NCBI GenBank assembly: GCA_035610835.1
Contig: CM069454.1
Span: 59,626,580 to 59,690,579 of the forward strand
Direction: 5' to 3'
Source: Ophiura sarsii
Taxonomy: Eukaryota; Echinodermata; Ophiuroidea; Amphilepidida; Ophiuridae
DNA length: 64,000 nucleotides
Shown: in pieces, positions 54,692 through 64,000 of the stretch
Position numbering within the stretch: the first letter of the stretch is position 1
Layout: each line of letters starts with the position of its first letter
Translations under genes and position numbers: made by a program
The notes under the pieces: generated by a model
What the model was told of the DNA's origin: nothing
Database searches by the model: none
The model's input: the letters and a program-made list of their open reading frames with translations, nothing else

Positions 54692-55987
54692 TTAGGATAA
54701 ATTTGTATTCCCTTGTCACCGTCAGTACATGAAAATGTGCCACCAAAATGCAGAATGATTTACAAGAGAGTTTTTAACTTTTTCGACGCATTTTTTTCTG
54801 ATCTACGAAATATTGTTTGAAGTATTTTCGGTGTATCCTTGGTGTAAGATATTCATAAGTTAGACTTGTGTAAGACTCTATTACGGAATAAAGCTGTATA
54901 ATCCTTTAATCCCTAAAAAATTTTAAAAAATGTTGTGCTAGGGTAATTCTGTGCAGTCGTACACTATGGATAAACCGTATTTTCCAAGGTTGCATGATAT
55001 AGGGCACTGCACTGGACTGGTTATACCGATTACTATCTACTGAAGATAGCATATAGAGGAGATTGCTAAATGTCATCTACTACAGGCACATAATAAAGTA
55101 GTCACTTGTTGACTGATATCCAAAGGTTGGCAAGATAAGAGAGATATGGACTCACATACGATGGACTGACTTGTTTTGAATGCCCTGAAGAAACGTGTAG
55201 GCCAAAGCTTCTGTAACACCTATATGTACCACAAGAGAATCCCAAAGAGGAGGGCAGTCAACTATACAGGGTGAATCAAAAAAATTAGGACTCTGTTTCA
55301 TAACGGTATAATTCTTGGTAGTCTCAATATAAAGCACAATTAATTATTATGATATCCTGAAAATATGACATCAATCCGATGAAAAATAAGAAAACTAGCA
55401 TACTTTTCGTAAACCTTCTTTTTACAGCAGCGAATGAATAGAGAAGAATGCGGGCGCGCTGAAGGCAACAAGCGCACTGTGCATCATATGTGTAACACCT
55501 GCGTGCGACCGCGTGCATGTGGCCATAATTACCCTCTTTCGCTTGGATTACTTTTGTGTGCGGAGAGATAAAAACTGACTATTTCTCGCCAATTTGGAAC
55601 TGATCAAACTATAGTACAATGTAACATGCGAGTTCAAAAACACACACAATAAGCTGTGGTTTTTTTATCAGGCATGTTACGCATGATGTGTAACACATAA
55701 AGGGGTCCAAAGTCTACCGTTTACAAGAAAATAATTGTACAATTTTCAAGAAAAAGGCTATCAAATTGTATTTTTTAGGATAGAAAAATTTGAGAGAAAA
55801 ACACACACAATCCTCAATATATCGCAATTTTTGACTTGATAGGCAATTACGCGTTTAGGGGGTGTTTAGAAAATTGATGGTCCCCACGCATGAATTACCA
55901 TAATCTTGTCTAGAGGCGATAACTGAGCAAATGACAGCACGACTTGAATCTTTGTCAAGGTATAGTGACAAACCACTGCGAGCAATA
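54692..55987. other. Unannotated DNA
   Basis: About 1.3 kb with a solo mariner-type end (TATACAGGGTGAATCAAAAA, 55261). Several short open frames have no motif. Confidence 0.4.
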
Positions 55988-56155
55988 TTAACCCTTTCCA
56001 CGCGGCAGGCGTCTGCAGACGACATTCCAAAATTTCACAAAATGTTTAAAAAATGTCAGCATTATTGAATTTTATTACCAGATTTGGAATCACAATGAGA
56101 AATGCATTGAAATAAGTACCAACATGCCTAGTATTGGTTCAGTAATCCTTGAGGT
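55988..56155 (+). mobile_element. TTAA-type MITE, 3'-truncated copy 14
   Basis: TTAACCCTTTCCACGCGGCA to GTAATCCTTGAGG. The right third is missing. Confidence 0.75.
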
Positions 56156-56534
56156 AAGCCGTGTAATTTTGGAACGCAAGCAATATTAATGCATTAATGC
56201 AGTTGGAATCTTACATGCAGAGATTTGAAAAAGTACAGACACATGATCTTTCATGATTGTATAGAATGTGGGAAGAATCCAATTTTGATGCCAAATAACC
56301 CGACCTACATTTGTTACCAATAGTACTTCAATAAAGTCCTTAAAGGATTCAATACATTCTTTAAGGATAAATAGTGAACCCAATAGAGAGGCTCTCAAAA
56401 TGTTATTTTTTCCGTAAAATCAAATCTTTTAAGGATTCCCTCAGGAGACAGGAAACACTGATGTCTAAAAATTGTTCAGCATTCATGCAAATGTTCTCTC
56501 AGAAGGTACATTTAGGTCACAAGGAGAAAAATAA
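56156..56534. other. Unannotated DNA
   Basis: No supported feature. Confidence 0.4.
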
Positions 56535-56770
56535 CTACAGGCAAACGGACCGCTCAGTTAGGGGCGGTCAGTCAGGAATTTTTTTTTTCTAACAAAATAA
56601 ATCAGGAATCTTTGGTAAATATGCAACAATTTTCAAAATATTCAAATTTTTTCAAACAAATTCAAAGATGTTAAAAATAAAAAAATTTAAAAAAAATTTA
56701 AAAAAATAAATAAATAAAAGAATTGGTCAAAACATTTGGTTGGTCGGGCTCGTAAAACAGAACGGTTTTT
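56535..56770. repeat. Degenerate repeat, pairs with 45971-46157
   Basis: ACTACAGGCAAACGGACCGC to GGTTGGTCGGGCTCGTAAAA. The A/T-rich middle resembles the GGCC-ended MITEs but the termini are not clear. Confidence 0.35.
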
Positions 56771-57473
56771 TGTTGCCTTTTCACAGATTTACAATATATG
56801 AAAAAATGAACTTGAGATGCCCACATTTTGGTTAGCAATTGTTCTTATTTCACAATATCATTGTTGATTTATTTTTCTACTTCCTAACCCTCCGCCTCTT
56901 GATGGTCCAAAAAAAATTAAAAATCAGTAGAGTCCTGGCTTGTGCCTCAACAAGCATTCCATATACTTTATATTAATTTACAGCATGTTATTTTGCCCAT
57001 TATTCAGTTGCCTAACTTTTGCAACTTTTGGAGCCAGACATATTATCATTCATAGAAATCAACTGTGAGAGACTTATTTAGAGTATTTTCCATTGGGCAA
57101 CTTCAAAACCTAATTATGCATCTTTTTCACTTACATTGGGCTTAATTGGGCTAATTTATGCCAAAAACAACATCAAAATATTGAGTTATTGAGTTCTATG
57201 CCACTTTTGTCAATTTCTTGTCTGTCCGATATACACTTGTAAATTATTAGGAAATTGGCATATTGGGCTACTTTTATGGTAAATTGTTAGTTATTAAACA
57301 ATTTGTGCCCATTATAGCCCACCCAAGCAACACTGCTACAGGAGCCTGCTTTAAAACAGACTATACAAACCTGAATCTAAAATAATAAAAGGACTTTATA
57401 TTTTAATTTGAGCTGTTGATGCCAAAAAGTCCTATCTGAAACTAACTACCATGTGTAATTTTGAACTTTTATC
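56771..57473. other. Unannotated AT-rich DNA
   Basis: No supported feature. Confidence 0.4.
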
Positions 57474-57730
57474 ATTTGTGACGTGATCAAGCGAAATGAG
57501 TCACATGTCGGCAGTTTTGAATCTTGATATTTGTCCATCATTTAAAAGCAGGTGAAAATGCTACAGTATGCCAAACCCCACTAAAATCAAACTTCTAGTT
57601 TTTTAAGTTACAAACAGTTTACCAACTGAGAAAACAAGGTAAAACATAAGAATTTGTCACTTCTTTTTACCTGTAACTCAAAATCAATATTGCCGACAAA
57701 CAACTCATTCCGCTTGATCGTGTCACATTT
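57474..57730. mobile_element. MITE with TGTGACGTGATCAAGCG ends
   Basis: TTGTGACGTGATCAAGCGAA at the left meets TTCCGCTTGATCGTGTCACA at the right. The arms continue with TGTCGGCA...AATATT over about 45 bp. It lies directly before a TTAA-type MITE. Confidence 0.75.
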
Positions 57731-57744
57731 TCCCATCATAGAGC

Positions 57745-57953
57745 TTAACTTTACATTCCAAAATTTCACAAAATGTTAATTTATTAAATTTCAGTACAAT
57801 ATTTGGAATCAGCATGAGAAATGCATTGAAATAAGTACAAACATGCCTAGTATTGGTTCAGTAATTCATGAGATAAGACTTTGAAAATAGGGAAAGGTTT
57901 CTCAAAAATCTGTTTTGTATATGGTAGAACAAATAGACATGTGGAAAGTGTTA
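57745..57953 (+). mobile_element. TTAA-type MITE, copy 15 (worn left end)
   Basis: ACATTCCAAAATTTCACAAA to AGACATGTGGAAAGTGTTA. The left TTAACACTTTCC has been lost. Confidence 0.75.
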
Positions 57954-58726
57954 CTAAATATACCACACATGGCAGCGAATGTAGATAGAACCTTTTTGCA
58001 TTCGGCTCTTGAATATTTTCAAAACACGGATAGTTATTAAACCTCGTCCTACAAACAACAACCCCTGGACAAATTTCAATTTCTCTCCCGCTAAAAATGA
58101 AACTGTACAAATATTAGAAGTAGGTCAATTTTCGAGTCGGTAATATTTTCGTGAATTCTTGCTAATCGGAAATTAATTAGGTTGCAAATTTAAGACACAT
58201 CCAAATATAGCTATTTTAGGTTTAATTTAGATAGATTTATCAACGATAGTAACTGATTCAGTGGAAAATAACACCTTTTTTCCTCCGTTATTGCAAAACA
58301 TGAACAATTTTGAATGCAAAAAGTAGTGTGGTTTATTCCATATTAGGCGCAGACAAGTGAATTTCAAGGAGACAGTTCGTTGACCCTTTGTTTTCGCTGA
58401 ATGCAAATACTTTGAGGCAAAATAAGGAGATATATTAATATCACGTTATTATATTTGTAACTGCTACATGTGTATGTTATTAAACAGAGTATTTGTTAAG
58501 GTACTCCAAAATAGAGCTTACCTGTACAATCATAGAAAAAAGGTCGGTACACTTTCTCAGATAGGGAAAAAGTGGCTCCCTTCTTTCCCAAAGTAAAGCT
58601 GCTTCGAGTAATGTCATCAGCAGCCTCACCACGTCCCCCAACATTGAATGATGGCAAAGAGGAAGACCTGTGCTTTCTTGTGACGCTGCTAGCAAATTAT
58701 TAATGTTAATATTCCTTTATGCCAAG
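57954..58726. other. Unannotated DNA
   Basis: Short open frames on the minus strand have no recognised motif. Confidence 0.4.
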
Positions 58727-59110
58727 AAAAATAATAAGTTATGTTGCCCTCAAGTGCCAAAATTTAAAATCGGGTCGGTCGGTCGGAAATCCTTTTTTTT
58801 TTTCAATTTCTTTTTTCAAATTTCTTTTTTCAATTTTTGTTCCTTCTTTTTGGGGGCTGAAAAATATATGGTTTATGTCAAGACAAAATTGATATAGGCC
58901 CATATGTCAATTTAACTAATGTTTCTAGTGTGACAATAGTCTAAAAAACATTTATTTAGCTTACTTATTCATTTCAAGCAAGAAATAGTAACATTTAGAC
59001 ACTTTTAATAACATTTAAATCTAAAAAATAACAAAAAATGTGACCCTAGTTTTTACACTTTTAGGGTCGGTCGCTGAGGGCAACACAACTTATTATTTTT
59101 CTTGGCCTTA
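58727..59110. mobile_element. GGCC-type MITE, TTA target
   Basis: TTATGCCAAGAAAAATAATA at the left and TATTATTTTTCTTGGCC-TTA at the right are inverted, followed by GTTGCCCTCA and TGAGGGCAAC. The first terminal G of the left end has changed to T. Confidence 0.8.
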
Positions 59111-59805
59111 TTGTCAATAATGACGTTTTTAAATGTGTTTTAAGCTTGAATGCGGTAGCATAAAGTTAAGCTTATTTCATAATTTGCCTAAATTTACCTT
59201 GTGTTGCGGTAAAGTCAACAGAAATGTCTGTTTCTTCAAGTAATCAAGATGATGAAACACCAGATTAAACTTGGTCAACTAGGGTATTCATATATCTTCT
59301 CCGGTCACTATATTTATTCACTGCTCAATTATATATCATGCAAACAGAAGATTCTGATGATAAATTCTGTGCAAATTACAACAAACGTCGTTCCAAAAAC
59401 AAGCGTGCGAAAAAGAGGCCAAATTCTGCTACCAATCCCCAGGTGGGGCCCGCATGTAGTTTCAGCCTTCTGATTGGTTAACAGTCGCATGTCGCACACT
59501 TGTTGCATGTCGGCACCACTCGGGTCAACCATTAGGGATGGGCAATTACATTTTGTCATGATTGTAGCTTCACTGACGTGCACCTTTTTCAGTACCTGTC
59601 TGTCTAAAAAAATACCAGTCTTTCCTTTCCCTCTACCTTCAACAATATCTGAAACTTCAATCTGTAAACCTTGTTTCTCCTCTTATTTAGTGGTTTTGTT
59701 TGCACTCCGATGGTAAGAAACACTCATGGGCAGCTCCATTGCACTACATTATCATTGGAGATTCTTCCTAATCAGGACTACATTTGATGCCATGAACAAA
59801 AAAAA
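59111..59805. other. Unannotated DNA
   Basis: No gene or bounded repeat is recognised. Confidence 0.4.
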
Positions 59806-60082
59806 TTAACCCTTACAGCCCCAGATCCCATGAAATCCCATTTCCCAGCATCCTGGTTCCACCTGGCGCTGAGGTTTTTGTCTGAAATAATGGCTGCAAG
59901 CTATATAGCTGGGCGAATACACTCGCCCAGCACAGCTTCCCCCGTGGCGCAGTTGGTAGAGTGTCCGCCCGCCAACCGAGAGGTCGTGGGTTCAAACCCC
60001 GGGGCGTGGCACCTCTTGTTGTGTGTGCTTTTTTCGCTTGAAAAAAACTTTGTTGGAAAATCCACCGGGTGGGTTAGGGTTA
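59806..60082 (+). mobile_element. tRNA-like element with telomere-like inverted ends (copy 6, best preserved)
   Basis: TTAACCCTTACAGCCCCAGA opens and GTGGGTTAGGGTTA closes the segment. The tRNA-like module at about 59940-60010 has an A box TGGCGCAGTTGG, a B box GGTTCAAACCC and a partial acceptor pairing (CCCCG with CGGGG). The anticodon stem does not pair properly. The first of three tandem units. Confidence 0.7.
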
Positions 60083-60140
60083 TTGAACGATTTTTTTTCT
60101 TCTTTTTAATTTTCACTTTTTTTCTCTAATTTTACCCTGA

Positions 60141-60269
60141 TTAACCCTTACAGCCCCAGATCCCATGAAATCCCATTTCCCAGCATCCTGGTTCCACCTG
60201 GCGCTGAGGTTTTTGTCTGAAATAATGAAAAAAACTTTGTTGGAAAATCCACCGGGTGGGTTAGGGTTA
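60141..60269 (+). mobile_element. Telomere-like-ended element, tandem unit 2 lacking the tRNA module (copy 7)
   Basis: It is identical in its left part to unit 1 up to TTTGTCTGAAATAATG, then jumps to AAAAAACTTTGTTGGAAAAT. About 150 bp including the A and B boxes are deleted. Confidence 0.85.
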
Positions 60270-60327
60270 TTGAACGATTTTTTTTCTTCTTTTTAATTTT
60301 CACTTTTTTTCTCTAATTTTACCCTGA

Positions 60328-60589
60328 TTAACCCTTACAGCCCCAGATCCCATGAAATCCCATTTCCCAGCATCCTGGTTCCACCTGGCGCTGAGGTTTT
60401 TGTCTGAAATAATGGCTGCAAGCTATATAGCTGGGCGAATACACTCGCCCAGCACAGCTTCCCCCGTGGCGCAGTTGGTAGAGTGTCCGCCCGCCAACCG
60501 AGAGGTCGTGGGTTCAAACCTCTTGTTGTGTGTGCTTTTTTCGCTTGAAAAAAACTTTGTTGGAAAATCCACCGGGTGGGTTAGGGTTA
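60328..60589 (+). mobile_element. Telomere-like-ended element, tandem unit 3 with a broken tRNA module (copy 8)
   Basis: It is like unit 1 except that about 14 bp after GGTTCAAACC are missing (the CCGGGGCGTGGC side of the acceptor), so the module cannot form a tRNA acceptor stem. The linkers between units (TTTTTTTTCTTCTTTTTAAT) are identical, indicating very recent tandem duplication. Confidence 0.85.
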
Positions 60590-60886
60590 TTGCACAGAGT
60601 AAAAAAAAGAAGAAGTATATTTGTGATGTATTTTGACAATTGGAAAGCCTTTACTTAAGCCCTATTTATATAAGAGCCATTCAGATGTACTGCCCCCTGT
60701 CAACTGGACAGTGAGGGTGGCTCTGAAAAGAGCTCTAAACGTAGGTTGCCACTAGCCTACTATAAAATTTGGCAATGAAAATAAACATAGACTGCCCTTT
60801 GTCTACTATACAGACTACATGTACAAAAAGTCTAATGCACAGTAGTGCGGTTACTGATCTTTAATCATTTGACATCTTTTTCTTAT
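60590..60886. other. Unannotated spacer
   Basis: No recognised feature. Confidence 0.4.
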
Positions 60887-61157
60887 ATGCCAAACAAAGT
60901 CTGTGTTTTGTTTTTTCAATTTAAAAGACAATGAGGTATGCGATTTTCTTTTTTTTCTTTTAATTTTTTGCTGATCCAAGACCTTTTTTGTAAAAATATT
61001 TTAAAAAAAAAAATTACAAAATTACAAAATTAAATAAATAAAATTTAAAATATATATATATATATTTTTAGGCCTTGGCGCGTAACGCGCCGTAGCTCAT
61101 TTCACATACCAATGCGGGCAGGCTTCTGAGACAGACAATCTTCTTTGTTTGGCCTTA
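60887..61157. mobile_element. GGCC-type MITE, TTA at right
   Basis: GCCAAACAAAGTCTGTG at the left and CTTCTTTGTTTGGCC-TTA at the right. GAGGTATGCGATTTT and GCGCGCCGTAGCTCATTTC... landmarks are shared with 29526-29876. The left end is worn. Confidence 0.75.
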
Positions 61158-61339
61158 AGTAGTAGAAATCTTTCAAGCTATGTATATTGAGGCCAGCACA
61201 AACTCTTTCTGGCCCAATAGATGTATGAATGTTTGCTATCATTTACAAGTGTGCTAATATGCATCTCAAATCCTCAAGAGTGTGATGAGATTGCTTTACG
61301 CAATTACGGCTTATCATCATCAATCAACGAAAATTAAGA

Positions 61340-61750
61340 TAGGAAGTGGAAGTTCAATTCAATTACAAAGAGGGAATGCGTTAACACTTTCCACACGGCT
61401 ATTGGTTTTACCATATACAAAACAGATTTATCAGAAACCTTTCCCAACTTTCAATGTCTATCTCAAGGATTACAGAACCAATACTAAGCATGTTTGTACT
61501 TATTTCAATGCATTTCTCAGGGTGTTTCCAAATATGGTGATGAAATTCAATAATTGTGACATTTTTGAAACATTTTGTGAAGTTTGGAATGTCGTCTGCA
61601 GGCGCCTGCCGCGTGGAAAGTGTTAAAAGTGCTATGCCATCAATGCAAATGGGTTCATCTTGTTGTATTTAGGTTCTACATTGTAGTCAAGCACAGGTAA
61701 TTTACCCAGGGGGTGTCGGACACTCTTCCTTGATTTGGGCTTTAGGCAAA
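61340..61750 (+). repeat. Tandem duplication unit A (interrupted by a TTAA MITE)
   Basis: TTCAATTCAATTACAAAGAG, then after the MITE GTGCTATGCCATCAATGC and AGGTAATTTACCCAGGGGGT, match unit B at 61965-62130 in order. Confidence 0.7.
61381..61626 (-). mobile_element. TTAA-type MITE, copy 16 (full length)
   Basis: TTAACACTTTCCACACGGCT to CCGCGTGGAAAGTGTTAA, with clean TTAA at both ends. It lies within unit A of a tandem duplication whose unit B lacks it. Confidence 0.9.
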
Positions 61751-61964
61751 GACAACAAAAACGCTAATTTTGTGACCAAACAGACTGGAACAAATGAGGT
61801 ATTCTTAAGAATAGTTCAGCCTTTTTGTTGTTGCTGCTGCTTAATGTGTAGATTTTCGTAATTACAAAACAACAGAATTGTTATTACAAAAAGACGCCAA
61901 ATATGTGTCAGAGTGTGTTTTCCCATCACCTTATAAGGCAAGAAGGTCGGTTAGATGGTAATTT

Positions 61965-62130
61965 AGTAATGGGGTTGTTTTCGATTCAATTAACAACCAG
62001 GAAATGGTGGCAAGTGATGTGCTATCAATGCTAATGGATTTCTTCTTGTTTTATTTGGGTTTTGTATTATTTACACAGGTAATTTACCCAGAGGGTATGG
62101 GACGCTTACTCTTTGTCTTGATTTAGAACT
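61965..62130 (+). repeat. Tandem duplication unit B (without MITE)
   Basis: TTCGATTCAATTAACAACCA, GTGATGTGCTATCAATGC and AGGTAATTTACCCAGAGGGT correspond to unit A. Confidence 0.7.
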
Positions 62131-62240
62131 TTTAGTATAAGTAATTACCACTAAGGGTTTATGTTGAGAATGGTACTCTGTAAATTCTTTTTTATCGCTA
62201 AACACGGATCTACATTTGACAAGGAAATAGGTCAGAAGTC

Positions 62241-62636
62241 TTAGGCCAAATAAAAATAAAAACCAGTTTCTCGTCCGGGCTTTTTGAAAAAAGGAAGGAG
62301 GAGGCCCCTTTTTTCTTTTTTCTTCAAAATGGCGGATCCAAAATGGCGGACTGATTTTCCACCAAAAAAACACTTCCGCTTTCGACCTTTTTCCAGTTGC
62401 TGTTGTTTCTTAAATGACAGCCACCTTTTCTAACACCATTCCAGACTTGGATTGGCTACAACTATGTTGAAAACTGGTTAAAAAAGTGTTTTGGGGTTTT
62501 TTAAAAAAGTTTTAAAATTGTTTTAATTTTTTTTTTATTTAAAAATTAAAAAAAAAGAAAAAAGAAAAAAGGAGGCGGCAGGCAAAAAGGAAGCAGGCGG
62601 GTACGAGAAACTAGTATTTTTTTTTATTTGGCCTAA
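62241..62636. mobile_element. GGCC-ended MITE with long inverted ends
   Basis: TTA-GGCCAAATAAAAATAAAA and TTTTTTTTTATTTGGCC-TAA, with arms CAGTTTCTCGTCCGGGC and GTACGAGAAACTAG. The interior contains ATGGCGGATCC-type text and a T-rich/A-rich hairpin. The border bases (TTA, TAA) are mirror images and not a direct duplication. Confidence 0.75.
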
Positions 62637-62804
62637 AACTGTTGTGTTGCCTTTTTTTCCTTCTTGAAAATGACCTTTTTAGAAATGTATTGGTGTTTAA
62701 GGGTTTGAATTGAGCAACAATCTCCTATCAAAACCAAATCTATGAGTGGTTGGAAAAAACCAGCAATTGAAAATGGAACTGATACGGGTTTCAAATTAAG
62801 AGAG

Positions 62805-63374
62805 TCTTTAGCCCTTAGCACTACCAGATACCACGAAATACCATGACCCAGTCTATCTCCCAGCGCATGTGTGAACAGATTTCTTTGACGTAATTAACCG
62901 AGCCTATAGATGGTGTGACCGGTGACGTAGTGCCTGGGGGTTTGCGTGCGCACCTACAGGGAACGGTGCTTTAATTCACACTTGATTGATCATTACTTAG
63001 CATGCTTACGGTGTAATAGTGCAGAAGTCATGGTATGCATCCCTTAGCACAATGAGAGACCAGGTACTAAATCTGGTTGCCCGGCGGTTTGCGTGCGCAC
63101 CATAAGGGCATGTGCTTTTAAAATTGGCGCTCAGTGATGTGTGTTTTGCTTTCATATAGTATGATGTATGCAGTAGTCATGGACTAGTACCCCTAGCATG
63201 TCTTTAGACCAGGCGCTAATCAATATGTAAACACTACTGATGTAAACAACGGTCACCTCATCTATACAGTGAGCGCAATATACTGTGCGATTGTGGAACT
63301 GAAAGCTGTGGCTCGCCCATGTGGACCAGTGGTTGATGTACGGAGGGTCCGGGTTGAGAGTTAGGGTTAACATG
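62805..63374. repeat. Degenerate telomere-like-ended element with a tandem duplication
   Basis: It opens CCCTTAGCACTACCAGATAC with CACGAAATACCATGACCCAG, the conserved start of the tRNA-like elements, and closes GAGTTAGGGTTAAC. TTTGCGTGCGCACC occurs twice (62940 and 63087) in units of about 150 bp. A possible tRNA-like remnant sits at 63310-63360. Confidence 0.4.
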
Positions 63375-63566
63375 TTCAGGGCAGTATATACCAACCCATC
63401 CCATCTTCTGGGTAATGCACCTATTGACTGCAAGCCAGGCCCCTGGGGACCCGGGATATGGCGGGGACCATGAGGAGACTGTACATGAATGTACAAAAAA
63501 CGGTGCCCGGCTATGCAGTGGAGCGTACTGGGATGTACAAACTGTGCCCCCGCTAGCCTGGGGTGT

Positions 63567-63765
63567 CAAGGGCGCAGATCCAATCTCGAAAGTGGGGGGG
63601 GGGGGGGGACATTGCCATTTTTTCACTAGATCGCCAACCTTGATTGATATATCACCACAAAAAGTGGGGGGGGGGGGGACATTTGATATTGTGTCAGGAA
63701 GTGGGGGGGACGTGTTCCCCCCCCCCCCCCCCCCCCCCCCGTCCCCCCCGGGATCTGCGCCCTTG
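63567..63765. mobile_element. G-tract MITE with CAAGGGCGCAGATCC ends
   Basis: CAAGGGCGCAGATCC and GGGATCTGCGCCCTTG are inverted ends of a 199-bp element. Inside are two poly-G runs on the left (63594, 63667) and a poly-C run of about 28 on the right, so the homopolymers also pair. ACATTGCCATT/ACATTTGATATT segments separate the runs. Confidence 0.85.
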
Positions 63766-64000
63766 TGGGGTGTAGCGGGGACGTACGCTAGGGTACACAT
63801 ATGTACAGCCCAGGCGTAGCTATACATAACCTAGATATCCGATGCGCTTGACGGAATAAGCCTAATAACACATAGAGAACACATATAAATGCACACCGTT
63901 ATGGTTGTAGAAAGAAATTAGGCGACTGTAGCTATGGCATTTGTCCTGGGTAAGGGTGGCCGGGAATGTACACTTTGTCCCGGCCACAGGGGGGCCGGGA
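63766..64000. other. Unannotated end of window
   Basis: No supported feature. The last 60 bases contain GGCCGGGA repeats. Confidence 0.4.

Noticed and set aside
63258..63827. 189-residue open frame on the minus strand
   Set aside because: It is produced by poly-G/poly-C runs inside a MITE (glycine and proline stretches) and has no domain. The glycine- or proline-rich frames at 23225, 26671, 30895, 47757 and 48342 were rejected for the same reason.

Overview
The window looks like gene-poor, repeat-saturated nuclear DNA of a marine invertebrate animal, most likely a deuterostome (echinoderm, hemichordate or amphioxus grade); the phylum is inference. Evidence seen: AT-rich DNA with no operons or dense ORFs, tRNA-derived SINE-type modules, many cut-and-paste miniature transposons (MITEs) with target duplications, minisatellites, long poly-G/poly-C runs, and TTAGGG-type telomere-like motifs. 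One intact protein gene is supported: an intronless sulfotransferase-like (P-loop) enzyme at 5596-6408. A diverged, frameshifted paralogue lies at 32304-33117. They sit in two copies of an old segmental duplication (about 2685-6411 and 28550-33117), whose homology reaches the stop codon and then ends. A weak candidate first exon is at 53023-53075.

Layout. 0-2.6 kb: a telomere-motif-ended tRNA-like element and an old foldback. 2.7-6.4 kb: duplication copy A with the intact gene and two MITEs absent from copy B. 7-12.4 kb: scattered SINE-like and MITE insertions. 12.9-15.2 kb: the most striking object, a 1766-bp transposon with 30-bp terminal inverted repeats, a perfect 8-bp target duplication and two opposing arrays of 20-bp palindromes, itself inside another decayed repeat. 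15-24 kb: tRNA-like elements, duplicated MITEs, a near-perfect hairpin, a 35-bp minisatellite and a LINE-type 3' end. 25.0-26.3 kb: 24 copies of a 56-bp minisatellite. 26.8-28.5 kb: a G-tract MITE and a foldback. 28.5-33.1 kb: duplication copy B with the pseudogene and a Tc1/mariner-type MITE in its upstream region. 36.4-37.3 kb: a hairpin minisatellite with an inverted relative at 43.8 kb. 38-43.5 kb: nested MITEs and tandem repeats. 44-62 kb: many copies of a TTAA-flanked MITE, GGCC-ended MITEs with TAA/TTA target duplications, and telomere-motif-ended tRNA-like elements including a local triplication at 59.8-60.6 kb. 62.6-64 kb: degenerate repeats and a G-tract MITE.

There is no sign of a gene cluster or pathway. 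The biology is that of a transposon graveyard. Its main value is that the segmental duplication and the nested insertions supply natural 'empty sites' which define the ends and targets of several element families from this sequence alone. All family names rest on terminal sequence and target duplication; no transposase was recognised in the window.
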